Shown: positions 1 to 12,264, counted from the first letter of the stretch. The stretch is DNA of 64,000 nucleotides from Polytrichum commune (GCA_950295325.1 OX485809.1:9054001-9118000), one strand, 5' to 3'. Notes: a model not told the origin generated them from the letters alone. Made by a program: numbers and translations.

Positions 1-52
1 ACGTTTGAATAATGACAACAGTGATGAGTTAACTAGAGATTCTTGAACCGAC

Positions 53-598
53 CTTGAGGTCCCGAATCACGTAAGCTAGGTTGCTCAGATGACAAGCTCG
101 TGCCATGTCCTTCAACACAGACGCGGGTGCATGGCGAAGAAACTTTGCGAAAGACTCCGGAGTCTCTACCCCTCTCCCAGGCGCAGCACCAATTTCCCTG
201 TTGTCTTCATCATCATCGAGGAAACTCCCATCTACCGTCTCGTAATTCACGAACCCCGTGTAGTTGCCTTGAATCGGCTCCTCCGCGATGCGGTACTGTG
301 GCTCCTCGTCCCCTCCAAGGACCATCAAGGGGGGCAAGGGGTCCAAAGGCCCCCGGTTCACTATGGTGGGACCGGAACCACTGGAGCTCGAATGTCGTTG
401 TTGTGAAGCTCCCAAATTCTGACTAGCACAGTTCTGCTGAATCGACAACCTTGATGCCGCCGCCGCTGCAGGCTCCGATGAAATGGCTAACCTTTCTGCC
501 AAGATGGATCTCACTTGCAATGACCTTCTCCCCACACACTGGAACTGCTGGGAGACAGCTGATCCTGCTGCTGTACTCCTCAACACCGTCGTGGCCAT
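53..598 (-). CDS. PLIP-like plastid class-3 lipase / phospholipase A1, first exon only
   Basis: This is the 5' exon (182 codons) of a gene that continues beyond the left edge. The first in-frame ATG is at 598; the frame stays open upstream but has no other ATG. The start MATTVLRSTAAG and the following Ser/Ala/Arg-rich, acid-poor stretch look like a plastid transit peptide. A Ser/Gln-rich linker and an acidic patch follow. The last 40 residues contain PESFAKFLRHAP and LSNLAYVIRDLK, which resemble the segment just before the catalytic lipase_3 domain in Arabidopsis PLIP1-3, which release fatty acids from plastid lipids. The catalytic GxSxG part is not in the window. The exon ends at CTCAAG/GTCGGT in phase 0; without splicing the frame stops nine codons later. 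The family call rests on this short conserved end, so another plastid alpha/beta-hydrolase is possible. Confidence 0.55.
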
Positions 599-893
599 TG
601 TGCTTGCCACTTCACTCTGCGACCACCCAAAACCACTGCTTTTCCAGTATGTAGAAATTTCCACAACTTGACCCCCCCAAAAACCCCAACCCAACCTCAC
701 CTCGCCTGCACACAATTTCGAATGACTGACTGCCTGACTGAATGAATGAATCGATCTCCTCCTACTTCGTGCAGCTTCGCTGGACTTTGATGATGAGTCC
801 AGTCGGTTATGTTGAACCCAGAAACTCCTGGGATCCACTGAAGCACTGGCTGCTGAATGACTAACTGAATGGTTGGCTTCTCCCGGAAAGTTG

Positions 894-905
894 GTTTAAA
901 TAGCC
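894..905 (-). promoter_or_regulatory. TATA box of the lipase gene
   Basis: On the minus strand the sequence reads GGCTATTTAAAC, a good TATA-type core element about 300 bases upstream of the ATG at 598. A transcription start near 865 would leave a 5' leader of about 270 bases. No other TATA match is as good between the ATG and the C-rich minisatellite farther upstream. The role is inferred from sequence and position only. Confidence 0.45.
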
Positions 906-1154
906 ATCGAAGCCGCCTATTGAATTGAATTGCATCAGCCTACTCCAGATCGTTGCAGGCGGGGCCCCACACTGCTGCCTCTGCTCCGGCTTGCCCCCCC
1001 CCCTCCCCCTCCCTCGGCTCTCTCTCGTGGAGCTTCTCACCAATGTGGCATTGACCAAGTTATATTTCTCACGCTCTTGGAGGAAGGAGAGGCCAAGTTG
1101 CCGACGTTCTTCTCGACGCTCTCTGACTCATACGACTGACTCACGCTACTTTTT

Positions 1155-1205
1155 GCCCCCCAGGCCCCCAGCCCCCCAGCCCCCCAGCCCCCCAGCCCCC
1201 CCTCC
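1155..1205. repeat. C-rich minisatellite (CCCCCAG units)
   Basis: About six units of CCCCCAG/CCCCCCAG run in tandem, about 250 bases upstream of the TATA box of the lipase gene. The complementary strand is G-rich, with runs of five or six Gs that could form a G-quadruplex. Another C-rich run lies at 996-1020. Confidence 0.8.
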
Positions 1206-1606
1206 CAACTAGAATGCTACTACATTAACGATTAACTAACCCTAAGCACAAACCGTCAACAACCACACTACACTATGGTGCCCTACTAGAATGTGGAGGG
1301 CTCTACATATGGGCCGCTAGACTTTTATGCGTGCGCTGAAGCACTTTTGAAACCCACAAGTGTTGGTCACTGAAGACTTAAAGGAGGAGGTCCATCCTCG
1401 GTAACTTAATGGAGGTGGTTAGCAAATGAACCCGGATTTGAGAAGATGAGAGTAACGACACTAGATAAGTGATCACTTCACTTGCTAAAGTTTTACATTC
1501 TCATTGAATAGTTGTAGCCCTTTGTGCTTCCGAATACAATAACATTCACTGATTCGGGTAATCAGTGTACTAAGGGTAAAAGGGTTGGGGGGGGACCCAA
1601 CTCAAA

Positions 1607-1980
1607 GTTACGTGTCACCAATCCCTATTTGTCTTGCTTGATACTAATGGGAAACCGCCTATCAAAATATCAAACCTACATCATTTGTCATTCCTTGTAA
1701 ATATCTAGGGGCATTATATATGGATATTCTACAATGTTGCAACTGATGTCACTTCTTGAGTGAATTGTCATCCAAATTTCAATCACCCACGACCATAGTT
1801 CAATACAGAAATGTCAGGATACAGAATTAAATACCAAACCAAGAGACGTGGATGACCTAGTCTAGTAAGATGGGATGACGGTACTTTGTAAAGTTATCCA
1901 TTAAAGGCGTCATTAGAAAAGTGTTACCATAGTACGTAGCATAGAGTACCATATTTCACTAAATACAATAAGTAGAGTAT
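1607..1980. mobile_element. MITE, CTACACTAAATA family, degraded copy
   Basis: This copy follows the consensus seen at 19153, 36361, 46361 and 49792. It holds the blocks GTCACCAATCCCTATTTGTCT, CATTTGTCATTCCTTGTAAA and TGTCATCCAAATTTCAATCA, and ends with a decayed CACTAAATACAATAAGTAGAG terminus. The outer left end is lost into a G-run. No coding capacity is visible. Confidence 0.7.
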
Positions 1981-2160
1981 ACGTACTTTACTAGAATGCT
2001 GCTTCAGTAGACATTATGTACAGTAGTAGAATAATAGCAGATGAAAAGCTCGAAACCCCCTCCCGCCGTACTGCTGGCGAGGGATGTTCCTAAGTTACTG
2101 CCTATTAATGTTCAACCCTGCCCCGCCTACTGATGAGCTATTACGGCCATTCAATCAGCT

Positions 2161-2373
2161 GCCACCCTATAGCTGCATGCCCCCGCCCGCTGGTCGGAAA
2201 ACCCTGTGGGGCACCATGCCAGGAGAAGAAAAAAGTCAGCTTTCTGAGGGTTAGTTTTCCATGTAGGCTGCCACCCTGCATGCCCCGCCCGCTGGTCTGA
2301 ATCGAAAACCCTGTGGGGCACCAGGAGAAGAAAAAAGTCAGCTTTCTTAGAGGTTAGTTTTCCATGTAGGCTG
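2161..2373. repeat. Two-copy tandem duplication, about 105 bp per unit
   Basis: The unit runs from GCCACCCT through GCCCGCTGGTC, CCCTGTGGGGCACCA and AAAAAAGTCAGCTTTC to TTAGTTTTCCATGTAGGCT. It occurs at 2161-2269 and again at 2270-2373 with small indels. The duplication forms the left edge of the inverted-repeat element at 2345-2665. Confidence 0.85.
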
Positions 2374-2665
2374 CTTGCCCACCCGGCCGGGGATTCGTGG
2401 CACTCAAGTAAAATCATCCGTGCGGATGAAAAAAACTCAGGAATCATCTAAATGGCTATTTTTGGGAAATTTGATTCCGGAAATAGAGTCAAAGGCCCCG
2501 AATTAGTCTAGTGACGTCACATTCGAATGAATCAGCCCTCAACCCCATAGGGGGGCTTTTTTTATTGGAGCCACTTCATCCACGATATCTTGGATGGATG
2601 ATTTTACTTGAGTGCCACGAATCCCCAGCCTGCCCACCAGACCTTCTACATGACAAGTTAGATAC
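2345..2665. mobile_element. Inverted-repeat (foldback) element
   Basis: The left arm holds GGGGATTCGTGGCACTCAAG (from 2389) and TAAAATCATCC. Its reverse complement is at 2583-2628 (GGATGATTTTACTTGAGTGC). The pairing extends outward through GCCCACC/CTGCCCACC to the CCATGTAGG-type end. About 150 bases of unrelated sequence separate the arms. No ORF of note is present, so this is a non-autonomous element. Its outer motif TTAGTTTTCCATGTAGG recurs in the hairpin at 15240-15352, suggesting one family. Confidence 0.65.
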
Positions 2666-3707
2666 CACCATGTGGAGTCTACATTCCCACTAGAATATGG
2701 CGGTTGAGCCACCTACATGGATATTAACCCTTAGTGCTTAGCTCACCTAGGTTGCGTGGCTGTGTGAATGTCTTCTTTTTTCTTTTTTTCTTTTTTTCCT
2801 TTTTTTGTACTTGGTGAATTTTGACCTCAATTTGTCAAAAGGAATGTGGAGTATTTGGTAGCAAGTTTGTGTTTTTTCCATGAATGATCATGTCAGGACT
2901 GCCTAAAAACGGATGAGATCAACATATTGGGATGGATGAATATTACAATGTCATTTGTGTTTTCATCTATAGTAAAATTCATTTTTGATAATGTAATTGG
3001 CTTCGTCACTAGGAAATCGAAAGCCGGCCGTGGATTTCCCTTGCAAATTGTTATTCTCCTTGCACTTAGGTACAACGATTATCGCAATATTGGTGCGTGT
3101 GGTACTACTTCCCTGAAACACGCAGTATTTTTCCAAGGCTCAAAATTAGTGAGGTTTGAAAGTTTTACTAAGTGATTCTAAATTCATAGATGCATGCTCC
3201 TTTACCATAATTTTAGTGCATATTCTAAAGTGCTTGTAGAGTGATTAAAACCAATTACATGCAAACACATGGATGTCAGTGTATAGTGTTGCTATAATGA
3301 ATATTTCAACGATTAGTGCCAAGATGAATAGTGCTTCCTAAACCTATTTGTGGCACTAATTCGTAGTGTAAAGAAACATAGCATCACCTCCTAATTTCCA
3401 AACTCATTATTAGCCCTCCATCACTAATTGGGATAGTATGTGTAGTATTCACCCTTCCTAGCTTCACTATCTAAACCTCTACTTACTTCACAATACCAAT
3501 AACTTCTTGAATGTCTTACGGTAACTTCTTCTGTTTGTTGATGCTGGCAATCAATGTGTACCACAACATTAGTTACTATTAGGGGCCACTTCCGATAGGA
3601 GGCAATAGCATTTGTCCCATAGTCGGCCATGCTCAATAAACCCATTTCAAGTTGACATATGAACTTGCGGCTTTATTCAAGGTGATGCGTCCCTCATTCA
3701 CGCCAGC

Positions 3708-3928
3708 ACTACATTGATTGTCCCAATTATTGCATGTTACTATGTGGAGTTACGCAATGCAATAGCGACTTACTTAGGAGTTCAATTTTTACCAACAAAA
3801 GTTCAATAGGTCGTTTAGACATTATAGAACATTAATGACTTTGCTTGGTAGAATATCACATTTTCATTAAATAGGAATAGCATTGCGTAGCTCCGAATAG
3901 TAGCATGCACTAATTGGGATAATCAATA
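3708..3928. mobile_element. Short MITE (about 220 bp), second copy at 22447
   Basis: The ends are inverted: the left side reads TTGCATGTTACTATGTGGAG then TTACGCAATGC, and the right side reads GCATTGCGTAGCTCCGAATA then GTAGCATGCACTAATTGGG. The interior (GAGTTCAATTTTTACCAA, AGAACATTAATGACT) matches the copy inside the Argonaute intron at 22447-22645. It is non-coding. Confidence 0.75.
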
Positions 3929-4229
3929 TAGAGATTAGCGATCTCTATCTCTCTCTATCCCAATCATAGTAAAGAATATTGAGGGTTCTTATGTTATATG
4001 GGACCGGGTCTAACGAGAGAATAGTTTGTGCCTTTTTTTCCTTATTTCTTTTTGAGACAAGAGGCCAAGAAAGCCAACACCAAATGCAAACAAGAACCAA
4101 GGAAGACGGCGCCCACTTCAAGGGGAGACGGGGGCCCTCTGGCATGCCATACCACCATGTCAGAAGTAACAAAGTACCAAGTTACTAGAACCCCACTAAG
4201 GACAACCCACCAGGCCACCTAAACAAGGA

Positions 4230-4738
4230 TCACCCCACCCCCCATGGAAACCCCCAAGCCACAAAGTGGCACCTACATACGTTGTCACCTCCAATTCCAC
4301 GTAATTCGCATGTCATCTTGTCTACAAAGAACGTTCTCAACCCCCGAGTATCATCAAAGCCCTTGAGAAGAGCTTCGGCCGAGTAAATACTAATCTCAAC
4401 AAATTTAACAACCCTAGCCCATGCCACCTTAACGTACATAATGAGATCATCTCAAATAAGGTTTTTCATTTTAGACGCATGCCATTGTTCATGATTGAAC
4501 ATGCTATTTTTTTTGTCAATCCAAATCATCCAAAGGGTAATGCTTGAAAGGAAATGCCAGATTTTGGTTGGCTTGACAAACTTCTTCGGGATTCTTCCCT
4601 CAAACAGGGCTTGCTTCTAGTCAAAACTGTCATAGTTGCTTGTCTTAACCCCACAAAGCTCATGCATGATGAATGTGGCCCATCGCCAAGCCCATCGAGC
4701 TTCGATGCAATCCCAAAACTTGTGTTAGCATACTACTA
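4230..4738 (-). pseudogene. Decayed LINE (non-LTR retrotransposon) C-terminal fragment
   Basis: Read on the minus strand, one frame runs from about 4738 to 4230 with only two in-frame stops, each looking like a mutated Trp or similar codon (TAG, TGA). It includes FWDCIEARWAWRWATFIMH, SSITLWMIWIDKKNSMF and YVKVAWARV. The pattern of Trp-rich hydrophobic segments followed by TLWxIWxxRN-like sequence is typical of the region after the reverse transcriptase and zf-RVT domains in plant LINEs. The reverse transcriptase itself is absent, as expected after truncation and decay. Sequence down to about 3945 may be the rest of the tail. Confidence 0.65.
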
Positions 4739-4799
4739 TGTCTTGATGTTGTGTGCTTACGATGTCAGCTTGCTTAGTTATTATTATTATGAATGAACC

Positions 4800-6860
4800 C
4801 TTTTCTCAAGGGAGAATTGTTTAGTTTATGAACAACCCCCTTATCTATGTCATAGGAATCAATGTTACTAATTTACTTCTTGCTCCCTTTTTCTTATGGG
4901 AGTACACTAAATGTACCAATTAGTGAGTGTGGGAAATTAATGAGGGTGATACTAAATTCCTCTACATTGTGAATTAGTGCCACCAAAAGATCTTAGATCT
5001 AAGACTGGGAAGCATTGTTCATCTTGGCACTTGACACTATTCACTTAAGGTATTGTCACTTGGCATTAATCACTAATTGTATTGACACTTGGCACTATTC
5101 ATTAATAAGCATGTGGCGTGCACTAATCATACGCACACATTATATTTCTTGAAATCTATGATAAATGAGCATAGAATTTACCGTAATCATGGATTTAGTG
5201 TTACTCGATAAAAAAACTTTAACCCTCGATAATTTTGAGATTTGACTAGATGGTGTGTGTGACTTGAATTAGTACCACCCTGACTAATTGGTATATTTAG
5301 TGGAGTTACATAGTTGTTACATAGTTTTCCTCCTGCTCCCTTTCCTTGTGGAATCAACTGTCAAATTACGTCTTGCCGCTCTCACTCCAAAGGAAGTCCT
5401 CATCTATAGTTGGTTTAGTTTGACTGTGAGAAGCGTGAGAAAACACTATTTTTGACTCACATAAATTCTGTTGCTAAGTCCTAGTGAATAGGAAAAAAGA
5501 CATTCTCGCGAGTTGTTGGATGGCGGCTATAAGTGTGTGGGATTAAACAACCAGTTGATACTAACCTGTTGACATTTGGGGTAATTTTTGGAACACCCCT
5601 GATTGGGGCAACCCATAAACGGGTCGATACTCGGTTGGGGAAAAAGTACAGGGTTTTTCCTCGAAAGCTCAGGAAGCTTTAATTATTCACTGGTTATTAG
5701 GGTTATATGTAGAGTCACGGACGAAAGCGTGGGCTAGCTTGATCCTTCTTTGAGAAAACATTCTATTAAGAGCTCGTTAGCTCGTCGTACATTGGAGCCT
5801 ATTTTCAAAGTCAGGTGAAACTTCTGAGACCTTTTTTTTCACTTCTCAAATTTTGAAGAGCTCGCAATTGTAGAATTTAAAATAGGGTACGTATGCGCAT
5901 GCGACATGTTGTCATAAATCCCGTACTTGTATAACATACATGTTTCTTGGCAGTTGCATTACACTTTTGCTTTCGTGCGGTTGTCTCTGTGGAGACATTG
6001 AATGAGAGGACACTTTCCCCAGACGATCAACACTTGAGTTCAATACTTTACATTTGAGATCATTTGAGCCATGCAAGCCAGTGTATCTGATCCTTTTCTT
6101 CACAAGGAGACAGTACGTGTCTTTAATAATAAGTATGTGAATTTTCTTCTTCTTCCCCAAATCAGTAAGAATAAACTTCTAGGCTTGTTTATCAAACATT
6201 CGCAGTGGTCGCCTGGCCTAGAGCTTTCACCATGCCGGGCTTGAGAGCTAATTAATTAATGTAGCTTCCAAAACCTTCCTGGGATATATATCTAAGATTT
6301 GTTTATGTTGATTGTGGTCTTCCTGGTTGATTAATGGTTGACTTTCTTTCTTTCGAGATATTTTTGTGACTGTTTTTTGTGGAGTTTATCAGATTGGCGG
6401 ACACTTTTTCCGCATGATCGACATTGATTCCGAAGACTTATAATTTGTGCTCTTACGTACGAGCCAAGCCAGTACGTATATCTAATCCTTCTACTCCACA
6501 AGCAATCTGTCCGGAACCTTAAATCATTAACCTGATCTTGAGCGAATTAAAAAGGTAGTATTTCACATGGCTGGAGGTGTTCACATTAGCCTCATCTACC
6601 TTAATGTGAGCATGAAGTGTTGTCATTAATCAAATCTACGCTAACAGTGCCATGCTTGTATACATAATTTGTGGAAACACAAGGATGTTTTGGCATTTTG
6701 TAACCATACCTAACTTTTTTTTAAAGTTTTTTCTTGGACTCCCCAAAATTCCTCAATGATTTTGCCAAACTTTTAGAGAATAATTGAGTATTCACTTCTT
6801 TACCACCCCCCCCCCCAACCCCCAACCCACCATTCTTGTCTCATGATTCATGAAGCAACA
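4800..6860. other. Non-coding intergenic DNA, no gene seen
   Basis: This is AT-rich sequence with short ORFs only. A loose repetition of TTGGCACTATTCACTAA / ACTTGGCACTATTCATTAA phrases lies at 5030-5110, and a C-run sits at 6806-6816. No RNA gene or recognisable protein was found. Confidence 0.5.
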
Positions 6861-6869
6861 CGATACTAT

Positions 6870-7215
6870 AGTAGAGACACCTATTCCCGATCAAGTTCCC
6901 ATTAGCAATCTATAGCATACTGGAATTTCAACCAAGCTGGAACCAATAATGCCATGACACATGTCTTGGTTTTGAGTGTTAAAGTGAGGAGGCATAAGCA
7001 GTATAAATGAGCGGTTATGACAAACTCTAGACATTGGTAATCTGTTCAAGCCAACTTTTGGCTTCAAAAATTCATAGTAATTTCAATTTAAGGAATAAAA
7101 TTACCAAAAAAAATTGTAGTCCTCTTGATTTCTATCTTCCTACATGGGAAAATTTGCACCACCTTATACTTCTCCATATCTAGCAGAGAAGCTCATAAGT
7201 GATAAGTTATGAGCG
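6870..7215. repeat. Single arm of the foldback element seen whole at 14950-15895
   Basis: The sequence from CACCTATTCCCGATCAAG through TGCCATGACACATGTC, GACAAACTCTAGACATTG, GATTTCTATCTTCCTACATG to CATATCTAGCAGAGAA matches the right arm at 15549-15890 at high similarity in the same order. A TA dinucleotide microsatellite follows at about 7257-7281. Confidence 0.75.
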
Positions 7216-7289
7216 CCTTACTCTAGTAGGTTTCAAGTCGTGGAGGAGACCATTTACTATATACATATATATATATATATAAAGAGGGG

Positions 7290-9160
7290 AAATGCTCCTC
7301 ATCCGAGTTAATTAATTTCAATGACACAATTATTTATGATAGAGGAATCTTCATCATTATCATGTCATCCTTGCCAAGATAAGTTAAGAGTTAAGAGAAC
7401 ATCCTTAGGGCCCATATAGACTACGTGAAGAAGAGCAACAGTTGAGAACTTTAGGGGAATGGACCAATATGATTGGCTACGAAATGAGACCTTCACCAGG
7501 TAGGGTTTACACTACAGCCAAGACTTCTCTGATGAAGAACTTCAAGCATGAATGAAAAAATGATTTGGCTACCAACATGAGAACTTTTTTGCTAGGGGAG
7601 TTCTATCTAAAGGTCAAGTTTCTTGGGACCTCAAACCTTCGGACATGATACTTGGCCTTCGGCGAACTCCAACTTGAGGCTTTCTTTTTCTTTTTCTCAT
7701 CTTGTCTGCCATACCACCATTGCCTCAAATAACCTTTTGGGGGTGAAATTCTTGATCGATAGGTGCACTTCTTCATCATAATCTAAATTGGCCCTTAGAG
7801 TCAATCGAAGGAAGCCTCTTCATATGTAAGTATAAGATATAAAAATAAAATAAAAAATCATTTTCAAAATCAAATAACTTATCTATAGACAAATCAAACA
7901 AGATTCATATCATTGCCCAAAAACCAACAAGGCTAGGGGACCCAAAAAAAAATTAAAAAAATGTGGGGAAAACTCTCATAGGTGCACGTGGTGGAACCAC
8001 AAAACCCTCAAGAGGTTGATGTGTCACTCATCACCATATTTGATTCATGAATGGAATACCCTCCACATTTGTTTAAGATATGTGAATCTAGAACGAACAC
8101 CGATTGGAAAGTGATCAATTTTTTTTTAACATGTACTAACATGGCTCTTCACTTTAGAGTGTAAATCTAGGAGAATCATACATTGCTAATTGTTTAAGAT
8201 TTAGAGTGTCTTTTCAGTGCCTAACATTGTTAAGCTCCACCTACCACATACTCAACTTTGTAGGATTATTTAATCCATCCAAGGGTTGGGGATAAACACG
8301 TTGTGATTCTCAAAAATGACAACTTGAGTCCTAATTCCGTGACAAGGTGTGTCCTCATGAAAGAGGGTATCACTTTAATTGAGAAGACTTCCTTTTGAAG
8401 CATTTCTTTGTCGATCTTGTCACTCCTTTTCTCGGAATTATACTAACTTACACCCTCTAGAATGATACTAACTTACACATCCCCCCCCCCCCCCCACCAT
8501 GTCCATGAACATAGCCAAACAGAGGGAACAAAGGATTGCATTTGCATGAGCACATTGAGCAAGTTCATGTTAGACCCCTTAATTATAACTTTCATATTGG
8601 TCTAATCATTCAATTATAGGGATCCTTAAAGGGTTTGGGACGTGGATACCCAAAAAGATTTATGCTTTCTGAGATGCTTTGTAAGGACAACTTCCCGCCC
8701 TCACCTTCAGTGGGAAAGGTTCCCTTTCTCAAAAGCCGGATTGGTTGGACGCCTCTTTCCGTTGCATGATTTGACTTCGGTCCTTTGCCCCCCCCCCCCC
8801 CCCCCCAAAAAAAATAAAAAATAGATAAACAAAGCAATCCGATTCAAAGCCCAACCGATCGAGGGCCTATTCAAAGCCGAATAGATTCATCTGAGGACCG
8901 AGCCCCAGACAAGAATCAACACTAACGAACTTTTACAAACAGGCTCCCAATTTGCCAGACGATGTACATGATCTGAGTTGGCCAACCGGTAGCTTGGCCT
9001 TGTCGGCTACTCTTTGACAGGGGCCATTCACGTGCTGCCATGTGGAGGAGCAACATGCAACCTCAATTCCACAGGGTCACTTGACCCTCAAGCTTCAAAA
9101 ACAATTCCGCCAGCCTATATATTATTCACAAAAACCCCAAACACACGGCCGTATGTACCT
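7290..9160. other. Non-coding intergenic DNA with two long C-runs
   Basis: No gene is recognised. Pure C homopolymers lie at 8481-8495 and 8788-8806. Both interrupt otherwise AT-rich sequence. Confidence 0.5.
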
Positions 9161-9167
9161 ATGTAAG

Positions 9168-9650
9168 GAATGTGCGTATTATTTGGTTTCTTCTCTTGAT
9201 CGGACCCCTCATAAGGAATTTGATGGTATGTGGTTTGGTGAAGATCAAAGAACAAACACCATAACGATGCATGTTTAGTAGAGATCAGATCGCACGATTA
9301 ACTACTCCAAATCCAATAACGGAACACAACTGGGAGGACCTACCGTTGTATTCAATTAAGGAACCAACAAACACGCACTTTTAGTAGTCATAGTTACATA
9401 AAAGGAAACTTGATTTCCAATCTGGCTTTTGTCGATGTGTCATCGTAGACTTGCTAGTGGAACACAAGCTTTTGTTTCCAACATTCGCGTAAACCAAAAC
9501 TATGGAGTAGTCAGTAAAACCCACAGACGTCGTCCGTTCTTGTTCAAACATGTGTCTATTTGATGTTCGTACTTCGGTCCTCACTAGACCACACTTTAAC
9601 CACATAAGTAGGTGTCCAATTGAGAAAAGTAACCAAATAACACCCGCCGC
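9168..9650. mobile_element. Foldback MITE with arms of about 100 bp
   Basis: The left arm (from TATTATTTGGTTTCTTCTCT, then GATCGGACCCCTCATAAGG) is the inverted counterpart of the right arm, which ends TAGGTGTCCAATTGAGAAAAG and CAAATAACACCC. A second direct copy of the right arm sits at about 9690-9786 (AGGTGTCTGATCACGAAAG). A related copy lies in the Argonaute intron at 21925-22260. It is non-coding. Confidence 0.65.
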
Positions 9651-10964
9651 ATGCCTTAATCCTTTTTTTTCTCACATACATAACTTGTGTCTTTTTATCA
9701 TGGTGTTTGTTCTTTTGTCCTCACCATGCACCACTCACCAATCACAGAGGTGTCTGATCACGAAAGTAACTGAATAACACCCGCATGTAGACCTTGCATA
9801 CAGACAGTATATGTATGTGGCCATTGACTTACAAAGGAATTGAGCCGCATTTCGCTTATACCGCCACTGCTAGCTCCATGTATACTGTATATATCAGGTG
9901 ATATAGAAATTTCCTTTGGAGGGCGGAAGGTGGTTCAACTTCCTGTGCAAGTCTTCTGCTGCATGCTGGCTGCAGGAGAAAGAATGTTGGACATTTTGTG
10001 GAACATTAATTGCATTTCAAACTTTGGAGTTTGTTGACCTTTGTCGTGTGCTCATGAGACAGCTCAGCTCATTGAAGCCTGACATGGCTTGTGCCTTGGC
10101 TGCGCCAATCAAACACAGGACCCGCGTCTAGATAACTTAAGAAATTGAGATTTGATTCAAATATTTTATGTTGCGATACTCTCTGGTTGCAAGGAACCCG
10201 CATGCATTACTACTGTAGTGCTTGCTTGCATCAGCATGTGTACCTAGGTTGTCTTTGTGAAGAGGTTGACCTTTTACCCATGCAAACTACCTTGGATCAA
10301 AACCAGATTACAAAACCATAAAATTCATAACTTCGTCTATGCATCCATATAGCAACAGTTGTAAAGATGATGGTCGTTAGTACAGTAGCGTGTTTGAAGT
10401 AGTGTGGACTGTCGATATATAGTGTGGGGCAACTTGATTGCACGATCGGTGCATCCCTTTGTGTTGTGGATCAAGTGTTCACCTCTTATCGAATCGGATT
10501 ATGAAAGCTGCCAAAAGCATATTAAGTGATGTATGCATTTCTTCCAAGCTCTTGGACTTTTAAGGCTTAACGTCAAGTTTAGCCCGAGTTGGACTACATA
10601 CATCCATCAAGGTAAGTTTCATGACACTTACCAAGGGTAATGTGAAAATGCTGAGAAGTATCATACAGCTCAAATAATTCACTAAAAGGCACACTAACCC
10701 CTACATTAGGGTCAAAGACCATGATTTAGTCTATCATGACCTAGTTGTATTGACTTAATAACAAACTTGGGTGGGGTAGGGTTTTCCCGCACCCGCATGG
10801 TAGGTGCCAAAGAACCGAAATCCCATCACTTTGCACTTTGCATGTGAATATTATAGTAGGTGAAATATGTTAAAAGGAAAATTGCAGTATTTAGTCCTTT
10901 TTTTGTAATGATTTTTTTTTCCTTCGAGATACTTGTAAAATTATGCGCTTTAGCTAGACTGCAC

Positions 10965-11515
10965 TAAATAGTCATGTTATTGTGGGTCAGAGCAACTTTC
11001 TAGAACCCATGTTTAGTTTCTAGTAGAAACTTAGTGTGGGCCACATCAATATTTTTATGTAGAATATTAATATGGGTCATCATTTATTTTGTGCTATTTT
11101 TTTCCAATAACTAATATTCAACGTGTTGGTCGACTAACATGTAAGTATAGTTGGACAAACCACTTGTCCCAAAACTATAAGGGATGTGCATTTGTGGGGA
11201 CAACAACATCAAAGGACAATAACAAAAGTAACAACACCACAACCACAACTTCAGATTTTTGTATTCCATGTTTGCCAACCACTATATTTGTGTAGTTTTG
11301 TGATTTGGTGTACATTATATTAGTAGTTGGAATCGTCCAAAAATCATGCATAAGTCCAAATATACTTAAATCCTAGTTTTAGAAGTCTTCATGAAGATTT
11401 AGAGGAAGACCTAGGATCTCGGACCCCACGTTATTTCCACCCTGACTAGTGAGAATATCAATGCGACCCACACTAATTATTTCCACACTAAATTTTCCAC
11501 CCACACTAATAGGAC
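10965..11515. repeat. Dispersed repeat, second copy at 21038-21392, with an insertion
   Basis: The outer blocks GTCATGTTATTGTGGG, TTTTGTGCTATTTTTTTCC and AATATTCAACGTGTTGG, then GAAGTCTTCATGAAGATTTA and ATTTTCCACCCACACTAAT, match the copy at 21038. In the present copy the two halves are parted by about 250 extra bases (about 11125-11378), including an AAC/ACC-rich microsatellite-like patch, which look like a later insertion. Confidence 0.7.
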
Positions 11516-11519
11516 TATC

Positions 11520-12070
11520 TCCATCTTTATTGTCAACTGGTTATTCATTGAAATGCTTCAGCTATTCATCGTATGTTAACATAAAATAGTAAAACTTCCA
11601 AAATATGGTTCGCTTCATGTCCTAGAATCTTGATTTTGAGCCGATGGTTTGGGGAAAAAGAACCGGTTGATATGTAACTAGTAGCTGGTTCTCCTCATTC
11701 ATTGGATTGCAACACCAGGTCAATGTGAAGAATATCAGATATTTTGGCAAGAATGTTGGAGAATATCCGACTCCATAGTCACATGCTTAAGATGCCAACC
11801 CAGTGCAGTAGCAGCAGTCTTACTGACTCCTGGCATCACCTTCGGAATCTTTCATAGTTGTGTGCGCACAGACGGAAGATGGTCCATAATCTAAGGTAAC
11901 TTAAACCCGCCAACTGAATCATGACGAGTCGGTATATATCATGTCACATGTGTCTCTCGGCCTTGCATGATTCTGTGGGGTTCACATACCTGCAATGTTT
12001 CCATTTCTGGATGACTTAAGTGTGGCAAACTGCTTCGGAAACGTATATTTAACTGACGACGAGGAGTCGA
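11520..12070. other. Non-coding intergenic DNA, no gene seen
   Basis: Only short ORFs are present. A small inverted pair around AGAACCGGTTGATATG and GTAGCTGGTTCTCC (11662-11695) recalls the ACCGGTT-rich dispersed repeat at 16531, but the match is too short to class. Confidence 0.4.
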
Positions 12071-12074
12071 CCCA

Positions 12075-12264
12075 GATTTAAGGTTAGGAATCATGCACAA
12101 CCTACACGGATTCATGCAAGGAAGGAGTGATCGGAAGCCGATTTAAGTTAGAAATCATGCACAACTTACAGGGATTTGTGCAAGGAAAGAGTGATCAGAA
12201 GCCGGTTTCAGTTAGGAATCATGCACTTACACGGATTTGTGCAAGGAAGGAGTGATCGGAAGCC
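12075..12264. repeat. Three-copy tandem repeat, unit 61-65 bp
   Basis: Units begin near 12075, 12140 and 12204. Each has the order TTAGGAATCATGCACAA, ACGGATTTGTGCAAGGAA and GGAGTGATCGGAAGCC with small changes. The third unit has lost a few bases. No ORF follows the period. Confidence 0.9.

Noticed and set aside
598-838. Upstream extension of the lipase frame to a longer protein
   Set aside because: The first codon of the long frame is GTG, not ATG, and no in-frame ATG precedes 598; MATTVLRST at 598 also looks like a proper transit peptide start.
7257-7281. TA run as a promoter
   Set aside because: It is a plain TA microsatellite with no gene beside it.
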